This document shows positions 60,604 through 64,000 of a DNA stretch of 64,000 nucleotides, piece after piece. Numbering within the stretch: the first letter of the stretch is position 1; each line of letters opens with the position of its first letter. Source of the stretch: Paenibacillus oryzisoli (lineage in GTDB: Bacteria; Bacillota; Bacilli; Paenibacillales; NBRC-103111); NCBI RefSeq assembly GCF_001653565.1, contig NZ_LYPB01000065.1:62001-126000 (forward strand), given 5' to 3'. Under the pieces are notes generated by a model. It was not told the origin of the DNA. It saw only the letters and a list, made by a program, of their open reading frames with translations, and made no database searches. The translations under genes and the position numbers were made by a program.

Positions 60604-62279
60604 CCTGTTGCTTCTCCTTTAGATAGGTAAGTTGTAGTCGGCAGCGTGATCTCGACGATCGTTCCCTCCGTCAGTTTAGAGCTAATATTCATGAATCCAC
60701 CGTGAGCTTCAATGATTCGATAACAAACCATTAAGCCTAGTCCTGTTCCTTTCTCCTTCGTGCTGTAGAAAGGCTCCCCAAGTTTCGGAAGGCGTTCTGG
60801 CGCAATGCCGCATCCCTCATCGACGAAACGAACAATAATTTGATCGCCCGAGCCCTTCAGCTCCGCATGTATGCGCAGATTCCCACCTTGAGACATCGAT
60901 TCTATTGCATTTTTCATAATATTAATAAAGACCTGTTTGATTTGATTCTCATCACATGTTACGGGTGGAAGCCCGGCGTCAACCTTTGTTTCAATTTCGA
61001 TATTAGAGAGCAGGGCTTGAGGTTGAAGCAACTCTACGGTACTCATGATAATGGTATTTAACGTGCTAGTAACGAAATGGGTTGCTTGTGGTTTGGAAAC
61101 AAACAAAAACTCATTCACAATGAATTCTATACGCTGGAGTTCATTTTGCATAATTTCAATGTAATATTGCTCTTTGGGGGAATTCGTTTTGAGCAGCTGG
61201 AGGAATCCCTTTAACGCGGTCAACGGGTTGCGAATTTCATGTGCAACACCAGCAGCCAACTGTCCAACGGCAGATAGCTTGTCCGATTTAATAAGCAGTT
61301 CCTGCGTTTTCTTCAATTCGGTAATATCGTTGAATGTAAGCACGGTACCTAACAGCTGACCACCTCCATCCAACATCGGACTAGACATGTACTCAACCGG
61401 AAAGCTGGTGCCATCCTTTTTCCAGAACAGATCTTCATTCACTATCGCGCTTTCACGTTGAAGCATCGTATTTACTGTTGCGTTCTCTTCAGGTATGACA
61501 AATGTGCCATCCGCATGAAGAGGCCGAATGAGGTTATGAATGCGTCTACCAAGCATTTCGTCTACTTTCCACCCGGTGATGGCTTCTGCGGCTTTGTTCC
61601 AGAAAATCGTGCGGCCATTCGTATCTATGCCATAAATGCCTTCAGAAACCGAATTGAGAATAAGTTGATTCTGTTTATAGAGTTTATCAATCTCCTTCTT
61701 CTGTTCCCTGATCTCGGTCAAATCTTTCAGAATAGCATAAACCCCAATGATTTGGTTGCCCACTTTGGTAGGAACAAAAGTAACATTAGAAGGGATAGGA
61801 AATCCATTTTGATGTAGGAAAGAAGCATCGAAATTTTGAGGCATTCCTTCTGAAGCCACTTGGAAATGGTGCAGTGTTTTCAGCAGATCAGGAGGGTGAA
61901 TCATGGGAAGAAATGAGGCGGATTTGGATGATTCTTCACCTAGTCCGAGCAAGCTTTCAAGTCCATGATTAGAAGAAAGGATATCGCCATCCAAGCTAAA
62001 GGAAATGATAGAATCTGGATGGTTGTCGAAAAGTGATTTATATCGCTCAGCCGTTTCCGAAATACTAGTTTCACGTTGCTTGATTAACCTTAGTATGAAT
62101 AAGGCAAGTACCATAAATACGACTAACATAGCACAGTCGAGCGCAATGCTGGACAAGCGATTATCTTGAAAAAAAGATAGCTGGTGCAAAAAAGATAAAA
62201 TAATACTGAAAATTGCTATGCTAGATATCAGATAGATTTTGAATTTACGTGTATTTACAGGAGGGGGGTTCATCGTCAT
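60600..62279 (-). CDS. PAS-domain sensor histidine kinase
   Basis: The 559-residue kinase has two membrane helices near the N-terminus (about 13-30 and 45-65) and three PAS-type regions (about 80-200, 205-330). The HisKA box is AAGVAHEIRNPLTALKG, and the ATPase has NIMKNAIES, DEGCGIAPERL and KGTGLGLMVC. Its form is like KinA/KinB-type and ComP-type sporulation or stress kinases, but without an adjacent response regulator. It is the first gene of a two-gene unit with the HAD phosphatase (ATGA overlap). ATG 62279 has AAGAGGAG some 12 bp upstream. Confidence 0.88.
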   Translation of the reverse strand: MTMNPPPVNTRKFKIYLISSIAIFSIILSFLHQLSFFQDNRLSSIALDCAMLVVFMVLALFILRLIKQRETSISETAERYKSLFDNHPDSIISFSLDGDILSSNHGLESLLGLGEESSKSASFLPMIHPPDLLKTLHHFQVASEGMPQNFDASFLHQNGFPIPSNVTFVPTKVGNQIIGVYAILKDLTEIREQKKEIDKLYKQNQLILNSVSEGIYGIDTNGRTIFWNKAAEAITGWKVDEMLGRRIHNLIRPLHADGTFVIPEENATVNTMLQRESAIVNEDLFWKKDGTSFPVEYMSSPMLDGGGQLLGTVLTFNDITELKKTQELLIKSDKLSAVGQLAAGVAHEIRNPLTALKGFLQLLKTNSPKEQYYIEIMQNELQRIEFIVNEFLFVSKPQATHFVTSTLNTIIMSTVELLQPQALLSNIEIETKVDAGLPPVTCDENQIKQVFINIMKNAIESMSQGGNLRIHAELKGSGDQIIVRFVDEGCGIAPERLPKLGEPFYSTKEKGTGLGLMVCYRIIEAHGGFMNISSKLTEGTIVEITLPTTTYLSKGEATG

Positions 62280-62558
62280 TGACTCTCATCTCTCCTCTTA
62301 GAGGTTCTCTTACATAGTTTAACAGGATTGGCTATTATTTTGTATAATTTACCATTGAATTTGTGATTTTATTATAATTTGTCGGTCAATGTTAGGATTC
62401 GACAATTTAAGTATGGAGGCAGAAGTGTGACGTGTATCTGAGTAGTTGGAACTATTTTTGTTAAATTGACAGTATACTTGTCCTAAAATTTTATGTATAA
62501 TGTTGAAAAAGGTCGTTTTTCTGTGGAACTTATTCACAAATGAGATCGGAGCGGAGCT

Positions 62559-63017
62559 ATGAAGGCTGAGTACATTAATCCCTTTTTGGAGTCGGCTAGA
62601 ATCGTCATCGAGCAAGTTGCTAACATTCGCCCAACGACAGGGCAACTCGGCATTAAAGACGTCAAATTTGTGGAAAAGTATATCTGGATTCAAATTGGTA
62701 TGACTGGACAAATGGAAGGTGACGTCGTTTTCGGCTTGGCTGAAGATGTTGCTCTGAAAATGGTTTCTGCCATGATGGGTGGATTCGTCATTACTGAGAT
62801 GGATGAAATGGGCAAGAGTGCCATTTCTGAACTTGGCAATATGATTAGTGGTAATGCAAGTACGATGCTCTTTAACCAAGGCGTGCGGGTAGATATTACA
62901 CCGCCTAAGTTAGTTCAATCTGCAACGGCAGCGGGATTTATCCCGAAGAGAGCATTGACGATTCCTTTAATCATGGATGGTATTGGTGAACTAGACATTC
63001 AAGTGTTAATTACGTAA
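62559..63017 (+). CDS. cheX: CheX-like chemotaxis protein phosphatase
   Basis: The 152-residue protein has the CheC/CheX/FliY-type phosphatase site in SAISELGNMISGNAST (E-x2-N pattern). The family strands IQIGMTGQMEGDVVFGL and the ILDGIGELDIQV-type end are also present. CheX removes phosphate from CheY-P as a dimer. The promoter region upstream has TTGACA (62466) and TATAAT (62496), but 24 bp apart, so they are unlikely to work together. The SDR gene follows 75 bp later. Confidence 0.85.
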   Translation: MKAEYINPFLESARIVIEQVANIRPTTGQLGIKDVKFVEKYIWIQIGMTGQMEGDVVFGLAEDVALKMVSAMMGGFVITEMDEMGKSAISELGNMISGNASTMLFNQGVRVDITPPKLVQSATAAGFIPKRALTIPLIMDGIGELDIQVLIT

Positions 63018-63091
63018 TATAAGTAAGAACGTTGGAGTACCAGTATGATGGTAGCTCCATTTTTTTTGTCCGTAGAAGGGAGTGGAAAGGA

Positions 63092-63868
63092 TTGGAAATC
63101 AAGAATAAAGTCGTCTTGATTACAGGCGCATCGAGTGGAATTGGAGCTGGGATGGCGCAACAACTCGCAGCCAAGGGAGCTATACCCGTGTTGACAGCAC
63201 GGCGTACGGATATGTTGAAACAGATTGCATCAAGCTTACCCGGACAACACGCAGTCTACGCCATGGACGTAACGAATACAGCCCAGGTAAACGAGGTAGT
63301 GAGTCGAATCATCGCTGAATTTGGGCGAATTGATATTCTGATTAATAATGCGGGATATGGCATATTTGAGACATTTACGAAAGCGCCGCTTGCTCATTTC
63401 GAAGAGATGATGGATGTGAATTATCTGGGGATCGTACGATGCACACAGGCTGTGCTCCCACATATGTTGGCGGCAAGAAGCGGGCATATTGTCAATATCG
63501 CGTCCATGGCAGGTAAGATTGGCTCTGCCAAATCAACGGCCTATTCAGCAACGAAGCATGCCGTATTAGGATTTACGAATAGTTTGCGGATGGAATTAGC
63601 GGGATCAGGGGTTTTCGTGACAGCGATTAATCCAGGCCCAATTGCGACACCATTTTTCGACAAGGCAGATCCGAGCGGTAATTATGTCAAGAACATCGCT
63701 TGGTTTATGTTGAAGCCCGAAAAAGTAGTCAAAGAGCTCATTCATGCCATCGAGAAAAAGATTCCGGAGAAAAACTTGCCCTTCGTAGCTGGAGCAGGGA
63801 TTAAATTATTTCAATTGTTTCCTCGCCTATTCAACAAGCTGGCGACTCGTATCATGGATAAAAAATAA
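63092..63868 (+). CDS. Short-chain dehydrogenase/reductase
   Basis: The 258-residue oxidoreductase has TGASSGIGAGMAQQ, NNAGYGIFE, the catalytic Ser in IASMAGKIG, YSATKHA (Tyr-x3-Lys) and INPGPIATPFF. These are all classical SDR features with an intact catalytic set. The start is TTG 63092 with GGAAAGG and AAGGGAG just upstream; the longer frame from 63032 would begin with unlike sequence. The substrate is not evident. Members of this subgroup act on small ketones or on lipids. Confidence 0.85.
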   Translation: MEIKNKVVLITGASSGIGAGMAQQLAAKGAIPVLTARRTDMLKQIASSLPGQHAVYAMDVTNTAQVNEVVSRIIAEFGRIDILINNAGYGIFETFTKAPLAHFEEMMDVNYLGIVRCTQAVLPHMLAARSGHIVNIASMAGKIGSAKSTAYSATKHAVLGFTNSLRMELAGSGVFVTAINPGPIATPFFDKADPSGNYVKNIAWFMLKPEKVVKELIHAIEKKIPEKNLPFVAGAGIKLFQLFPRLFNKLATRIMDKK

Positions 63869-63900
63869 AGCGGCTCCCAGTCACACGGGTGTCGCTTTTT
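63867..63900. terminator. Terminator between SDR gene and the convergent end gene
   Basis: AAAGCG ... CGCTTT stem with further pairing CCC / GGG, then T6, directly after the SDR stop. Confidence 0.65.
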
Positions 63901-63909
63901 TATTTCATT

Positions 63910-64000
63910 TTACGTTTCGGTTTGATCAGACTTTGCGGCTTGCTTCGCTTGATTCAGATCACGGATTTCTTCGAAAATCTTTCGCATTTCTGCTTTGCCC
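63910..64000 (-). CDS. Partial gene at the window edge, C-terminal 29 residues
   Basis: On the minus strand the frame runs from the window end to a TAA at 63910-63912. The tail is helical and charged (KAEMRKIFEEIRDLNQAKQAAKSDQTET read in parts, with KIFEEIRDLN the clearest helix). The protein cannot be identified from this piece. Convergent orientation with the SDR gene and the terminator between them support it as a real gene end. Confidence 0.45.
   Translation of the reverse strand, partial: GKAEMRKIFEEIRDLNQAKQAAKSDQTET

Noticed and set aside
62466..62501. TTGACA and TATAAT as the cheX promoter
   Set aside because: The spacer is 24 bp, far from the 16-18 bp needed; another promoter must be used.
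62349..62879. 176-codon minus-strand open frame
   Set aside because: Antisense to cheX and its upstream region; the product lacks any motif and CheX is clearly real.

Overview
The window looks like chromosome of a spore-former of the Paenibacillaceae (Paenibacillus or a close relative). The evidence is indirect: strong AGGAGG-type ribosome binding sites, S-layer-homology (SLH) anchored surface giants, GlpP-type antitermination leaders, Bacillota-type Pho/Wal/Per-like boxes, and many sugar-uptake and AraC/LacI/GntR genes. No rRNA, tRNA, integrase, transposase or CRISPR array was seen. GC content is moderate, except for an AT-rich island (about 4.6-10.4 kb) and a strikingly GC-rich phosphatase gene (59.8-60.6 kb).

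Layout. 0-1.9 kb: end of a nitrate/sulfonate/taurine-type ABC importer (binding protein, permease, ATPase). 2.1-4.3 kb: LacI-type regulator convergent with a CDF metal efflux pump that carries a PerR/Fur-like box. 4.5-10.4 kb: an RNA-like promoter-terminator unit, then an AT-rich island with a 1495-residue STAND-type NTPase bearing an N-terminal nuclease-like motif (an Avs-like antiviral candidate), a zinc-ribbon protein and a small membrane protein. 10.4-21 kb: a glycerophosphodiester/glycerol-3-phosphate unit made of a 1799-residue SLH-anchored GDPD, a GlpP antiterminator, a HAD-IIA phosphatase and a UgpB/A/E-like importer. Two matching long hairpin leaders precede the GDPD gene and the HAD-ugp operon, and a Pho-box-like repeat precedes the GDPD gene. 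21-25.5 kb: an AAA-LuxR regulator, then a DUF2269 / SDR / oxidase-subunit-I-like operon behind a perfect 18-bp operator-like palindrome. 25.5-33.5 kb: a 2585-residue SLH + RHS surface protein followed by a 33-residue membrane peptide gene whose Shine-Dalgarno sequence can be hidden in a hairpin.

34.4-37.2 kb: GH105-like hydrolase and an overlapping alpha-toroid protein. 37.7-41.4 kb: AraC regulator, CorA transporter, sugar isomerase, a second copy of the RNA-like unit, an 89-residue unknown protein and a truncated haemoglobin. 41.6-51.5 kb: beta-glucuronidase, AraC regulator, CYTH protein, a hybrid histidine kinase, and a uxuB-uxuA-gntR set for glucuronate breakdown with a perfect 28-bp operator. 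51.6-64 kb: orphan ParB-like protein, GGDEF-EAL protein, PHP phosphatase, LysR regulator, an MFS-PadR efflux operon with a promoter-overlapping operator, HAD phosphatase coupled to a sensor kinase, CheX, and a short-chain dehydrogenase.

Intergenic spaces carry several unrelated repeat families: a 21-bp imperfect palindrome (7 copies at three loci), another 21-bp element (3 copies), an 11-bp element (5 copies in one gap), and a 40-bp tandem repeat (4 copies). The most promising unexplained systems are the STAND NTPase island, the duplicated small-RNA-like unit with response-regulator-type boxes, and the GlpP/Pho-controlled glycerophosphodiester module.
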